The position numbers were made by a program, and so were the translations under genes. The notes below the pieces were generated by a model. The model ran no database searches. It was not told the DNA's origin and worked only from the letters and a program-made list of their open reading frames with translations. Below are positions 25,366 to 33,720 of a stretch of DNA of 38,289 nucleotides, piece by piece. Position 1 is the stretch's first letter. Every line of letters begins with the position of its first letter. This stretch comes from CAZMLC01 sp964567125. GTDB taxonomy: Bacteria; Verrucomicrobiota; Kiritimatiellia; RFP12; UBA1067. The stretch spans positions 1 through 38,289 of the forward strand of contig CAZMLC010000018.1 in the NCBI GenBank assembly GCA_964567125.1. The letters run 5' to 3'.

Positions 25366-25465
25366 NNNNNNNNNNNNNNNNNNNNNNNNNNNNNNNNNNN
25401 NNNNNNNNNNNNNNNNNNNNNNNNNNNNNNNNNNNNNNNNNNNNNNNNNNNNNNNNNNNNNNNNN
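25366..25465. other. Scaffold gap (100 N)
   Basis: Exactly 100 N residues interrupt the beta-strand repeat gene. The size is the conventional placeholder, so the real distance is unknown and may be negative given the identical flanks. Confidence 0.97.
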
Positions 25466-25520
25466 ACCTGCACGGGGAAGGTGTAGGCGTCGTCGACATT
25501 GAACGTGAACGAACCGGATG
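25466..25520. repeat. 55-bp copy on right edge of scaffold gap
   Basis: Identical to 25311-25365; see that entry. On the minus strand it encodes SGSFTFNVDDAYTFPVQ in the frame of the upstream half. Confidence 0.9.
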
Positions 25521-26579
25521 AGGGGAAGGCGCAATTGGTCGTGTTGAGCGTGATGTTGCCGATGCGCGCGCAGAATCCGCAGCCGCTAACGAAGGTCACC
25601 GGATTGGTGAATGAGGTCGGGGCGGAACTTTGAAATGCAAGCCGCGCCGTATTGGTGAGGAGGATGGACATGTTGTTGGCCATCGCATTCGGATTGTTGA
25701 TGAAGAGGCGCGAACCGGACATCGTAATCGTTCCGATGTCGTTGGCGGAAGGCGGCGTTAAAATGAAATCGCTGCCGCTGACAAAGAGTCCTGCCCCACC
25801 GGTAATCGGACCGTTGTAATTGAGATAATACCCGAGGTTGATCGTGCCGCCCCCCCGCGCCCAATGTCAGCGGACGATAGGTGGTGTTCAAGGGCGATAT
25901 ATTGCGGAATGTGCCTCCTGCCAGTGTAAGACTCTCGCCGGCCGCGCTGAGCTGGCCGTCTGAATTGATCTGCAGCGTGCCGCCCTCAACAATCGTACCG
26001 CCCGAATAGAGATTGGTCGTGGCGGCGAGCACCAGCGTGCCGCTGCCGGTTTTGACTAATCCGGCTGTGCCTGAAAGCGTCGCCGCGTTCGTGACACTGC
26101 CCGCCATGACCGTGTTCGTCGGTCCGGTAAGCGTGAGCGATCCCCCCCGTCAGTTTGTACCCTGTGAGGGTGAAGGTGAGCGAATTGGCGAAAACAGAAT
26201 CGACAACAACCGTTCCTGCCGTTCCTTCGAAGATCGCATCCCCGCCGGCCCATGTCGTATCGTAAGGGCCACCGCTTGCGGCACTCCAGTTTGCGGAGGC
26301 GGAATTCCAAACCTGGGTTCCTCCGCTATTTGAAAAATAGTACTGTTGGCCGAATCCCGGATGCGCGCCTCCTGCGACGGCCAATATGATCATGCCTGCC
26401 ACGCGTAGTGATTGCATGTAAACTCTCCTTAAAAAACACACACGTATAATGAATTGCATATAAATTTACAGGATCGCTGAGCAAAAAACAAGGCGGCCTA
26501 TACATGTAACACAACTTCTTAGAGAAGGGGAACTCCCCATCGATCAGCGTCAAAAAATTTCAAAAAACAAGAAGAGCGG

Positions 26580-26608
26580 TTGACAGGGGAGCCCTGTTTT
26601 GCTAAAGT
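26580..26608 (+). promoter_or_regulatory. Promoter of the basic micro-ORF and tRNA-Cys
   Basis: TTGACA (26580-26585) and TAAAGT (26603-26608) are 17 bases apart. The surroundings (GCTAAAGT) match the recA promoter closely. The start would be near 26615, five bases before the micro-ORF ATG. Confidence 0.7.
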
Positions 26609-26619
26609 TCAAAGCTCTT

Positions 26620-26715
26620 ATGGGACAACAATTAAGAAAACGCCTGAAACGTCAACGTCGCGACGCGTATAACAAACGCGTGCAAGCACGTCTGCGTCAA
26701 GGGATGAAGAAGTAA
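26620..26715 (+). CDS. Candidate 31-residue highly basic protein
   Basis: The frame runs ATG to TAA, encoding MGQQLRKRLKRQRRDAYN and a second half KRVQARLRQGMKK. Thirteen of 31 residues are Lys or Arg and there are no acidic residues except one Asp. It is too short for the usual ORF listing. The promoter start predicted at about 26615 would make the mRNA almost leaderless, and no Shine-Dalgarno is present. The stop lies five bases before tRNA-Cys, so a shared transcript is likely. The composition suggests a nucleic-acid or ribosome-associated peptide, as in very small ribosomal proteins, but I do not recognise the family. A chance ORF in the tRNA leader remains possible. Confidence 0.5.
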   Translation: MGQQLRKRLKRQRRDAYNKRVQARLRQGMKK

Positions 26716-26720
26716 TTTTT

Positions 26721-26794
26721 GGCGCGATGGCCGAATGGCTAGGCAGAGCTCTGCAAAAGCTTGTATAGCGGTTCGATTCCGCTTCGTGCCTCCA
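26721..26794 (+). tRNA. tRNA-Cys (anticodon GCA)
   Basis: Acceptor GGCGCGA (26721-26727) pairs with TCGTGCC (26784-26790, one G-T). The anticodon stem GAGCT/AGCTT closes the loop CTGCAAA with anticodon GCA. The T arm is AGCGG-TTCGATT-CCGCT. Discriminator base T73, a cysteine identity element, is followed by an encoded CCA (26792-26794). Confidence 0.95.
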
Positions 26795-26798
26795 TTTT

Positions 26799-26840
26799 AA
26801 CCGTTGATAGAGGGTTCGTCCCTTTATCAACGGTTTTGTT
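26799..26840 (+). terminator. Intrinsic terminator of tRNA-Cys
   Basis: AACCGTTGATA (26799-26809) pairs with TATCAACGGTT (26825-26835), extended inside by AGGG/CCCT, giving about 16 bp. A T-rich run TTGTTTTT follows. It lies in front of the peptidase gene. Confidence 0.88.
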
Positions 26841-26871
26841 TTTACTGACCCACATACGGGGAGTCCTGACC

Positions 26872-28245
26872 ATGCATAAAAACATCGCCCTTGACTACGT
26901 TAATCACCATCGCGAAGCGATCTTGAAGGACTATTTTGACTTTCTGCGCATCCCCTCTGTCGGCGCTGATCCCAAGCGCCTGGGCGACTGCGCCCGCGCC
27001 GCGGCCTGGGTGAAGCAGTATCTTAAACCCCTTGGCTTTGACGTGGAGATCATGACACCGGAGAAAGGGCTTCCGGTGCCGATCCTGGTTGCGGAACGTC
27101 CCAGTGCGCAGTCCATGCGTACCGTACTTTTTTACGGCCACTACGATGTTCAGCCCGAAGACCCCTTGAATGAATGGAAGACCCCGCCCTTTGAGCCGAC
27201 GCTGATAGACAACCGTGTCTATGCGCGCGGTGCGCAGGACGATAAGGGCCAGATGTTTTCGTTTCTCGTCGGCGTCAAGGCGCTGATCGAATCCGGTGCT
27301 GCGCTGCCCACGCTGCGCATCGTGCTGGACGGCCAGGAGGAGAGCGGCAGCGAAACGCTCTCGCAGCTTGCCCCACACCTGCATGAACGCCTCAGCGCGG
27401 ATGTCATGATGGTGAGCGATACGGGATGCGGTCCCGATAATCGTCCGGCGATTGTTGCCGGTCTGCGCGGCGTTCAGCATTTCACCGTCAACCTTTCCGG
27501 TCCGGGGTACGACCTCCATTCCGGTCACCACGGCGGCATTGCGCCCAATCCGGCGCTGGGCCTTGCGCGCCTGCTCGCGACGCTGCACAATCCGGATGGC
27601 TCGATCGCGGTGGAGGGGTTCTGCGACCATATCGCGATGCCTTCTCAGGAGGAGCTTGCCCGCGCGGAAGAGGGCGATATCACGGATGAAGCCTATGAAA
27701 AGGAGATCGGCTGCCCGCCTGCCGGTGGACAGCACGGGAAAAGCAAGGTGATGCGCGGCAGCTTTCTGCCCACGATCGAGGTGAACGGCATCCATTCCGG
27801 ATATGGCGGCCCGGGATCGAAAACCGTGATTCCCTCCACGGCGTTCGCCAAACTCAGTACGCGCCTCGTGCCGGGGCAGAAGCCCGTGGAGACCTTTGCC
27901 TCCATACAGAAGCACCTTGAGGAACACTGCCCGGCTGGCATGAAGGTCTGGATCAGCGAGGCCTGCCGCGGTGCGCCGGGCTTCCGGTTAGCCGTCAACT
28001 CCCCGGTCTTCCGTCTGGCCGAAGAGGTTCTGTTGGAAATGGATCCGCGCGGTCCGGTCTACCAATGGGAGGGTGCCTCGATTCCGATCATCGCCACCTT
28101 GCGCGAAATTTCCGGCGCTGCGCCGCTACTGGTCGGCTGGGGACGCGAAGAGGATAAGATCCACTGCCCGAACGAATCGTTCGGCCTCGATCAATTCCAG
28201 TCCGGCGTGACCTATGCCATGCTGATGCTCCACGCGCTGGCGTAA
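26872..28245 (+). CDS. M20-family metallopeptidase (dipeptidase type)
   Basis: This 457-residue cytoplasmic peptidase or amidohydrolase has the M20 zinc-site sequence: YGHYDVQP (His and Asp ligands, about 85-92), YARGAQDDKGQ with the metal-bridging Asp, LDGQEESGS with the catalytic Glu and metal Glu, the lid domain with LHSGHHGG, and terminal W-x-x-E-D-K-I-H-C-P-N-E. This matches the subgroup that cleaves dipeptides such as beta-Ala-His or other unprotected dipeptides. The start at 26872 has GGGGAG upstream. The frame is open further 5' through the tRNA, but that is a shadow. It follows the tRNA-Cys terminator closely. Confidence 0.93.
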   Translation: MHKNIALDYVNHHREAILKDYFDFLRIPSVGADPKRLGDCARAAAWVKQYLKPLGFDVEIMTPEKGLPVPILVAERPSAQSMRTVLFYGHYDVQPEDPLNEWKTPPFEPTLIDNRVYARGAQDDKGQMFSFLVGVKALIESGAALPTLRIVLDGQEESGSETLSQLAPHLHERLSADVMMVSDTGCGPDNRPAIVAGLRGVQHFTVNLSGPGYDLHSGHHGGIAPNPALGLARLLATLHNPDGSIAVEGFCDHIAMPSQEELARAEEGDITDEAYEKEIGCPPAGGQHGKSKVMRGSFLPTIEVNGIHSGYGGPGSKTVIPSTAFAKLSTRLVPGQKPVETFASIQKHLEEHCPAGMKVWISEACRGAPGFRLAVNSPVFRLAEEVLLEMDPRGPVYQWEGASIPIIATLREISGAAPLLVGWGREEDKIHCPNESFGLDQFQSGVTYAMLMLHALA

Positions 28246-28297
28246 GGTGGACCAGGTTGACCGTGTTGACTTTACGGGTAACACCGTCATTCTGGTC

Positions 28298-28315
28298 AAA
28301 AAGGTCATCCTTTTT
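28298..28315. terminator. Weak hairpin between convergent genes
   Basis: AAAAAGG (28298-28304) and CCTTTTT (28309-28315) form a short symmetrical hairpin with a TCAT loop between the peptidase and hydrolase genes. It could terminate in either direction. Confidence 0.3.
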
Positions 28316-28326
28316 CCCCATTCTCC

Positions 28327-29790
28327 TCACTGCAACCACGGCTGGAGCGTCAGGATCTTTTTGTCCGTGATGAAGACGGGTGAATCGTAGGCGGGGATAT
28401 TCTCAAAGCGGATTTCATTGTTGGAGCAGGACATCTTCTGCTTGGGGATTGCAAAGACCGCGCCGCTCAGCACGTCGACCCAGACCGGTTCCTCTAGTGG
28501 TGCACCGGGAAAGGCGATGATCGCGCTGACGGTCTGGAAGGTATTGGACGGCACAACGCCCTTGTTCCAGAAGACGCACAGCGGCGTCTGCGTGGCCTTG
28601 TCCTGATAGCAGAAGGCGGCCAGAGGAACCGAAGAGGTCGCTGTGATTGCGGCCTGCTCATTCAGTATGACGGCGTCGTTAAAAACCGAGACGATGTTTT
28701 GCACGGTGTAGTAGGAATTCTTGACCTTCAGCACGCGGAAGTTTTCCGTGGCACCCGCGGTCTTCAGAAGACCGTACCGCACGAGACCGTTGTGGAAATG
28801 CGTGGTGCGGTAGTCGAGATCCGCTGCGGTGAAGACGAGGCTATCCGCACCGTGTCCCAGATCGCCGAGCATGCGCCGCGCATTCCACTTGGCCTGCGTG
28901 ACCTCAGTCCAGGGGTATTTGGAGAGCGCTCCGGAAACACAGTATTCGGATTCGACACCAGCTTCACCTTGGCGCAGGCCGATGCTCGGCGTGTACTTTT
29001 GCACGATCGCTTTGATTTTCAGCACATCGGGATAAACCGTATCTGGATTTCGGGTGTAGGCGTGATAGGCTATTTTACTGAAGAGATGTTCTTTGTTGCG
29101 TTCCTTCAGCGCCTTGACAAAGGGCTCGACAATCGCATCTTTCGGATAGCAGATCGAGAGTCCCGAGATGCGCGCATCCGGGATCTCGCGCTTGATGATC
29201 TCCGCCGTGCGGATGCTGAAATCCACGATGATGTCGACGTTGTTCGCGCCGTGCAGCTCCGGTTCGTTCCAGACCGCCCATTCCTCCACCTTCCCCTTGT
29301 AGCGCTTGGCCATCAATCCTACCCACGTGTCCCAGGCGGCAAGCGCTTCGGCCGATGTGGGCATGCCGCCCGCCAGCGTGCGTCCGCCACCGCCTGCATA
29401 GATCGGATTCCCGTAGCTGGTCTCCAGCCAGATGGAGAGCCCGCGGCTGCGCGCATCGTCGATGATACTGTCGAGCCAGGCAAAGTCGTAAATACCCTTG
29501 TCTTTTTCCGTGCGCGCCCAGCCGCCCTGCAGGCGGATGCAGCGGATGCCCAGGGCCGGCAGATAGCTTTTCCAGGCATGGTAATCGGAGTATTCGCGAT
29601 CAATGGTTTCGCAGCCGAGCAGCCATTTGGAGGTGGAGATTTCATGGACACTCTTGGGTTGGAGCGTCCCGATGCGGACAAGTCCGGGATCGAGCGGCGT
29701 CTGCACGCGGGTGGGGGTGTTGTCGATCACCTGCGCAAAAGCAAGTGTGGCAGTGGCAACCGAGGTCAGTATGAGGTGTGCAGTCTTCAT
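28327..29790 (-). CDS. Secreted clan GH-A-like glycoside hydrolase
   Basis: This 487-residue protein has a signal peptide (MKTAHLILTSVATATLAFA, cleavage before Gln20). A TIM-barrel hydrolase follows: GIRCIRLQGGWARTEKDKG, then the acid/base pair WAVWNEPE with Glu176, and a later strand end RQGEAGVESEY whose Glu276 is the likely nucleophile. Two catalytic Glu at strand ends 4 and 7 is the clan GH-A pattern (GH39, GH5 and others). The exact family is not assigned. The C-terminal region (about 390-487) looks like a beta-sandwich. It lies 44 bases after the GH28-like gene, so both are one operon directed against a plant or algal polysaccharide. Confidence 0.8.
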   Translation of the reverse strand: MKTAHLILTSVATATLAFAQVIDNTPTRVQTPLDPGLVRIGTLQPKSVHEISTSKWLLGCETIDREYSDYHAWKSYLPALGIRCIRLQGGWARTEKDKGIYDFAWLDSIIDDARSRGLSIWLETSYGNPIYAGGGGRTLAGGMPTSAEALAAWDTWVGLMAKRYKGKVEEWAVWNEPELHGANNVDIIVDFSIRTAEIIKREIPDARISGLSICYPKDAIVEPFVKALKERNKEHLFSKIAYHAYTRNPDTVYPDVLKIKAIVQKYTPSIGLRQGEAGVESEYCVSGALSKYPWTEVTQAKWNARRMLGDLGHGADSLVFTAADLDYRTTHFHNGLVRYGLLKTAGATENFRVLKVKNSYYTVQNIVSVFNDAVILNEQAAITATSSVPLAAFCYQDKATQTPLCVFWNKGVVPSNTFQTVSAIIAFPGAPLEEPVWVDVLSGAVFAIPKQKMSCSNNEIRFENIPAYDSPVFITDKKILTLQPWLQ

Positions 29791-29834
29791 GCGTCTATTT
29801 CCTTGTGTTAACAGTCTACGCGGTGGCGTGAAAA

Positions 29835-31151
29835 TTATGGAGTGGTGATCGCTGTCGCTTCCTGCGCTTCGTCGACGAAGCGCACGTTGTCAAAGGTGGC
29901 ATTTTTAACGTTGCGGAACCAGGCAATATCGGGAAAGCGTTTGGCTTGAAAGGTGGCGTCGCGCTTCAGGAAGAATTCCACGTTGCTGAAGTGGATATCG
30001 CTGACGTTGTCCGCAGGCTTCACCGCAACATGAGGATAGGCACCGGATGTGATTTTCATATCGGAGAAGTAGAGGTCTTTGACGCGGCTGACCTTGGCGT
30101 CCGCAGGAAATTCAATGCGGATCGATTCGTTGGGGGATACCAGCGTGAAATGGCTGAAGCGCAGGTTTTCAATGGCGAACGGTTTGAGCGACGCCTCCGG
30201 CGGCGGAGGCGGTCCGAGCGGTCCGCGCACCGGGTCGGGTTGCACGGGATGCCAGCTGGGCAGCCACATCTGAATACCCAGCTGCGCAAAGGGAACGATG
30301 ATGTTGCTCAGCGAACAGTCGCGGATCTCATAGTCGCCGGTCCAGCCGACGCGCACCGCGCAGGCGCGGCTGCTGCGCAAAATGCAGTTCGCGATCACCA
30401 CGCGCTCCAGGGCCTTCGGCTCGTTGAGCACCTCCTGATAGGCGCGCAGGATCAGGGCATCGTCCTCGCTGTCGATGATACAGTCGCTCACGGTCACATC
30501 GCGGCAGGAGCCGAGATGGATGCCGTCGCCATTGGGGAAGAGGCGGTGCGTCTCGACCTTGATCGCGTGGATCTGCACGCGGTCGCAGTCGAGAATCCAC
30601 ATGCTCCAGCCCGAGGGATGATAGATCAAGATGTCCGAGAGTTCAACGTCCTTACAGCCCACAAAGAGGATGTTGCGGCCCGTGATCTGCTGGTCGTGGT
30701 TACGTTTCCAGACGCCAGGCGAGACCTCATGGTGGAAAAGTTCCGAACTGCCATCGATCGTGCCTTTGCCCGAAATCGCGATGTTGCGCTGATTGACCGC
30801 GTAGAACATGGCGCGGCGGTTAAAGCGTAGTGCGCGTTCGCTTTTCCAGTAGGGCGAGGCTTCAAATTCGGGATATTTCAGCGGATCCGGTCCGCCCTTG
30901 AGCGTTGCGCCGGCTTCGATCTGGATGCGCACGTTCGATTTCGGGTAGAGCGTATAGGTCATGAAGGTGCCGCCCGCGACGAGCACGGTGCCGCCGCCCT
31001 CTGCTGCGCAGGTATCGATGGCCTTTTGGATGATGGCCGTGTTATCCGTGGTCCCGTCGGGTGTGGCGCCCAGCTCCGCAATCGCCAGCGTGCGCGCAGA
31101 GGCCGCGAGCGAGAGGAACACGCTGAAAAAGAACAGCACTGTTGTTTTCAT
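29835..31151 (-). CDS. Secreted GH28-like right-handed beta-helix hydrolase
   Basis: This 438-residue protein has a signal peptide (MKTTVLFFFSVFLSLAASA) and a polygalacturonase-type beta-helix: an N-terminal LGATPDGTTDNTAIIQKAID motif, GTIDGSS, and N207-G-D209-G in place of the classical NTDG, followed by SEDDA with Asp230 and Asp231. The third catalytic region, where GH28 has G-H-G, reads SSRACAVRVG and lacks the His. The C-terminus continues with repeats of right-handed helix. Substrate is likely a uronate- or rhamnose-containing polymer, but the altered motif leaves this open. The gene is the first of the hydrolase operon and diverges from the regulator gene. Confidence 0.82.
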   Translation of the reverse strand: MKTTVLFFFSVFLSLAASARTLAIAELGATPDGTTDNTAIIQKAIDTCAAEGGGTVLVAGGTFMTYTLYPKSNVRIQIEAGATLKGGPDPLKYPEFEASPYWKSERALRFNRRAMFYAVNQRNIAISGKGTIDGSSELFHHEVSPGVWKRNHDQQITGRNILFVGCKDVELSDILIYHPSGWSMWILDCDRVQIHAIKVETHRLFPNGDGIHLGSCRDVTVSDCIIDSEDDALILRAYQEVLNEPKALERVVIANCILRSSRACAVRVGWTGDYEIRDCSLSNIIVPFAQLGIQMWLPSWHPVQPDPVRGPLGPPPPPEASLKPFAIENLRFSHFTLVSPNESIRIEFPADAKVSRVKDLYFSDMKITSGAYPHVAVKPADNVSDIHFSNVEFFLKRDATFQAKRFPDIAWFRNVKNATFDNVRFVDEAQEATAITTP

Positions 31152-31263
31152 GGTTCGTGCATTCCTATTTTAGTTTTCGCGATTGGCTCTCAGTTTTCCC
31201 TTAAATAAACGATCCGACCGCTTGAAAAGACCCTGTCATTGTGGCACATGCGTCAAGGTTTAA

Positions 31264-31314
31264 CAATAGCCATTTGCGCAAAAAGCAAGGAACATTTTGC
31301 GCAAATGGCCATTG
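31264..31314. promoter_or_regulatory. 20-bp inverted repeat, candidate operator
   Basis: The left arm CAATAGCCATTTGCGCAAAA (31264-31283) is the reverse complement of the right arm (31295-31314) with one mismatch, and the arms are 11 bases apart. Each arm contains the self-complementary decamer TTTGCGCAAA, so the site may be bound by two dimers. It lies between the divergent hydrolase and regulator genes and 35 bases before the regulator start. Confidence 0.75.
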
Positions 31315-31349
31315 AATAAAGGCGCTGGAAAATGGTAAGGTGGAGCATC

Positions 31350-32540
31350 ATGTATATTCTTAAGCATCTGCCGCATGTGCTGGTCATTCAGGAGACGTCT
31401 GTGCAGTCGGGCCGCGAGCGCGTCCAGGGCGTCTTCAATTATGCGCACATTCACGGACCGTGGCATCTGCAGCTTATTCAGCAGGTGACGGGCGAGATCC
31501 GTCCGGAGACGCTGCGCGACTGGCAGGGTTATGACGGGCTGATTGTCGGGCAGATGCTGCACCCCTACGCGCGTTTTCTGCATCCCCTGCGCAAACCCAT
31601 GGTGCTTTTCGATCCGCTCGATGAGACGGTGCACGCGACATCGCCGTTGCGCAACAAAGTGCGGGTCTTGCTGGACAACGAGGCGGTCGGACAATTGGCG
31701 GCGCAGCATCTGCTGGGGCTCGGCATGCAACACTTTGGGTATTACGGCGACCGGTTGCACCGCAATTGGTCGCTGCTGCGCGATCGCGCCTTTCAGGCTG
31801 GGATTCAGGCTGCGGGATTTACCTGCAGCGCGCTGCATCCGGAGCAGACATCGGAATCGTGGCGCGCAAACAACGCGCAGTTGATCCGCTGGCTGCGGGA
31901 GATGCCCAAACCCGTGGGCGTTTTCGCTGCCATGGATATCAATGCGCTGCACGTTATCAACGCCTGCGCCGAAGCGGGATTGCGCATTCCGCAGGATGTG
32001 GTCGTGCTCGGGGTCGATAACGACGAGATCGTCTGCAACGGTATCGCGCCGACCCTTTCCAGCATTCAATGCGATTTTACTGGGGCGGGCTTCATGGCCG
32101 CGCAACTGCTTGACCGCCAGATGCGGCGCATTCCGCTGAAGCAAAAGGTTTATGCATACGGCGTCAAGGGGGTGGTGGTGCGCGAATCAACGCGTACGGA
32201 GACCTGCGTGCACGACTCTCTTGCGAAGCGGGCCTATGAATTTATCCGCATTAACTCGGGGGCGGGGATCGCGATTGCGGATATTGTGCGCCACCTGAAT
32301 GTTTCACGCCGGTTGCTCGAAATGCGTTTTCGCGTCGCGTATGGCTGTTCCCTCTTAGAGGCCATGCAGAAAATACGGCTTGAACGCGTCTGCAAGTTAT
32401 TGATCAGCACATCGTTATGTATAAACGAAATCTGCGAGCAATGCGGGTGCCGTACCGAAACGCACGCGCGGCGCGTCTTTAAAAAACAGATGGGGTGCAC
32501 CATGCGCGAGTATCGCAATAAACAGACCGTCCTTCAGAGC
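31350..32540 (+). CDS. XylR-type transcriptional regulator (LacI-like sensor plus AraC HTH)
   Basis: This 396-residue regulator has an N-terminal sugar-binding domain of periplasmic-binding/LacI fold (residues about 5-280: GVFNYAHIHGPWHLQ, LRKPMVLFDP, ALVINACAEAGLRIPQDVVVLGVDND, SSIQCDFTGAGFMAAQLLD). A C-terminal AraC-type double HTH follows (residues about 290-395: IADIVRHLNVSRRLLEMRFRVAYGCSLLEAMQKIRLERVCKLL, INEICEQCGCRTETHARRVFKKQMGCTMREYRNK). This is the E. coli XylR arrangement, which senses a sugar and switches a divergent operon. I start at the ATG at 31350, preceded by AAGGTGGAG; an ATG at 31332 is less suitable. The stop is at 32541-32543. It is divergent from the hydrolase operon across the inverted repeat. 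Confidence 0.88.
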
Positions 32541-32618
32541 TAAGGCGATCGTGCGATTTTAATATTTTCAGAAAAAAAGGTATGAGGCTGTTTTTTGCAT
32601 AGTAATTAAATCCAGGTA

Positions 32619-32647
32619 TTGCGCCAGGGGTGTTGTTCTGCTAAAGT
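32619..32647 (+). promoter_or_regulatory. Promoter of recA
   Basis: TTGCGC (32619-32624) and TAAAGT (32642-32647) are 17 bases apart with the start codon at 32683. The stretch resembles the promoter at 26580-26608. I see no LexA box of either the CTG-N10-CAG or the GAAC-N4-GTTC type overlapping it. Confidence 0.65.
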
Positions 32648-32682
32648 GAGAGCTATTCTTTTAACAATGCTGGGAGGTTAGA

Positions 32683-33717
32683 ATGGCCGAGAAAAAAACG
32701 AGTTCGCAGCTGGATGCCGTGCTGAGTCAGATCCGCAAGGAGTTTGGTGATTCCGCAATCATGCGCATGGGCGATGCGGAGGCAGCCAAGAAGGTCCCGA
32801 TTATTTCAACCGGGGCGTTTTCCTTGAATTTAGCGTTAGGTATCGGCGGGCTGCCGCGCGGCCGTATCGTGGAGTGCTACGGTCAGGAGTCCTCGGGCAA
32901 GACGACCTTGGCGCTGCACGTGATCGCCTGCGCGCAGAAGAGCGGCGGACTGGCGGCGTTTGTGGATGCGGAGCATGCGCTCGACCCCAACTATGCGCGC
33001 CGTATCGGCGTCAATCTGGATGACCTTCTGGTCGCCCAGCCGAATTCGGGTGAAGAGGCGCTGACGATTACCGAGCAGCTGGTGAAGAGCGGCGCGCTCG
33101 ATGTCATCGTGATCGACTCCGTGGCCGCGTTGACCCCGCAGGCGGAAATCGACGGCAACATGGGCGATTCTCACATGGGCCTGCAGGCACGTCTGATGTC
33201 GCAGGCCATGCGCAAGCTGACCAGCGTGATTGCGCAGACCAAGACCCTCTGCATTTTCACCAACCAGGTGCGTGAGAAGATCGGCGTGATGTTCGGCAAT
33301 CCGGAGACGACCCCGGGCGGCAAGGCGCTGAAGTTCTACGCCTCCGTGCGCCTGAATGTTCAGCGCATCGGCGCGATCAAGGATCCAGCCGGCACGGTCG
33401 TGGGGAACCGTACGCGCGTCAAGGTCGTGAAAAACAAAATGGCGCCCCCCTTCACGGAAGCGGAATTCGATATCCTCTATGCCCGCGGCATTTCGTGGGA
33501 AGGCTCCGTGCTCGATGCCGCGTTGGCGCGCAACGTCGTGACCAAGCGCGGTTCGTGGATCAGTTTCGGCACGGAACAGATCGGCCAGGGCGCATTGGCG
33601 GCGACGGAGTTTCTGCGTACCCATCCGGAAATCGTCGATCAGATCATTGAGAAGATCAATGCCGAACCGGCGCCGGCCATCGGCAAGGCCGGGCCCAGCG
33701 GCGCAGAGGCAGAGTAA
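32683..33717 (+). CDS. recA: Recombinase RecA
   Basis: This 344-residue protein promotes strand exchange and activates SOS cleavage. The Walker A GQESSGKT sits at 67-74. The ATP-hydrolysis Glu lies within AFVDAEHALD, Walker B is VIVIDSVAAL, loop L1 is GDSHMGLQARLMSQAMRKLT, and loop L2 contains the FTNQVREKIGVMFGNPETTPGGKALKF block. The C-terminal tail is Ala/Glu-rich as usual. GGGAGG precedes the ATG. The next gene, nfo, begins three bases after the stop, so the two repair genes are translated from one message. Confidence 0.98.
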   Translation: MAEKKTSSQLDAVLSQIRKEFGDSAIMRMGDAEAAKKVPIISTGAFSLNLALGIGGLPRGRIVECYGQESSGKTTLALHVIACAQKSGGLAAFVDAEHALDPNYARRIGVNLDDLLVAQPNSGEEALTITEQLVKSGALDVIVIDSVAALTPQAEIDGNMGDSHMGLQARLMSQAMRKLTSVIAQTKTLCIFTNQVREKIGVMFGNPETTPGGKALKFYASVRLNVQRIGAIKDPAGTVVGNRTRVKVVKNKMAPPFTEAEFDILYARGISWEGSVLDAALARNVVTKRGSWISFGTEQIGQGALAATEFLRTHPEIVDQIIEKINAEPAPAIGKAGPSGAEAE

Positions 33718-33720
33718 CGT

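Larger units (their letters stand above)
23826..26417 (-). pseudogene. Secreted autotransporter-associated beta-strand repeat protein, frame broken in this assembly
   Basis: The gene starts at the ATG at 26417 with AAGGAGAG upstream and a signal peptide (MQSLRVAGMIILAVAGGAHPGFG). It then shows many beta-solenoid repeats rich in G, T, N and L (for example GSGTLVLAATTNLYSGGT, GAGILTLNATNTFQGAVTVNGGTLRIG, SNGTVTLKNAALAHANITV), the hallmark of the autotransporter-associated beta-strand repeat family of surface proteins. The frame shifts at a G7 tract (26142-26148), at a second G7 tract (25850-25856), and again near 25308. Removing one G at each tract restores a smooth repeat. About 810 residues are expected. 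The end (NTVQLVCAGTIFSLR) has no beta-barrel domain. Confidence 0.75.

Noticed and set aside
32560..32682. LexA (SOS) box before recA
   Set aside because: Neither the Gram-negative nor the Gram-positive box is visible, so SOS control cannot be claimed.
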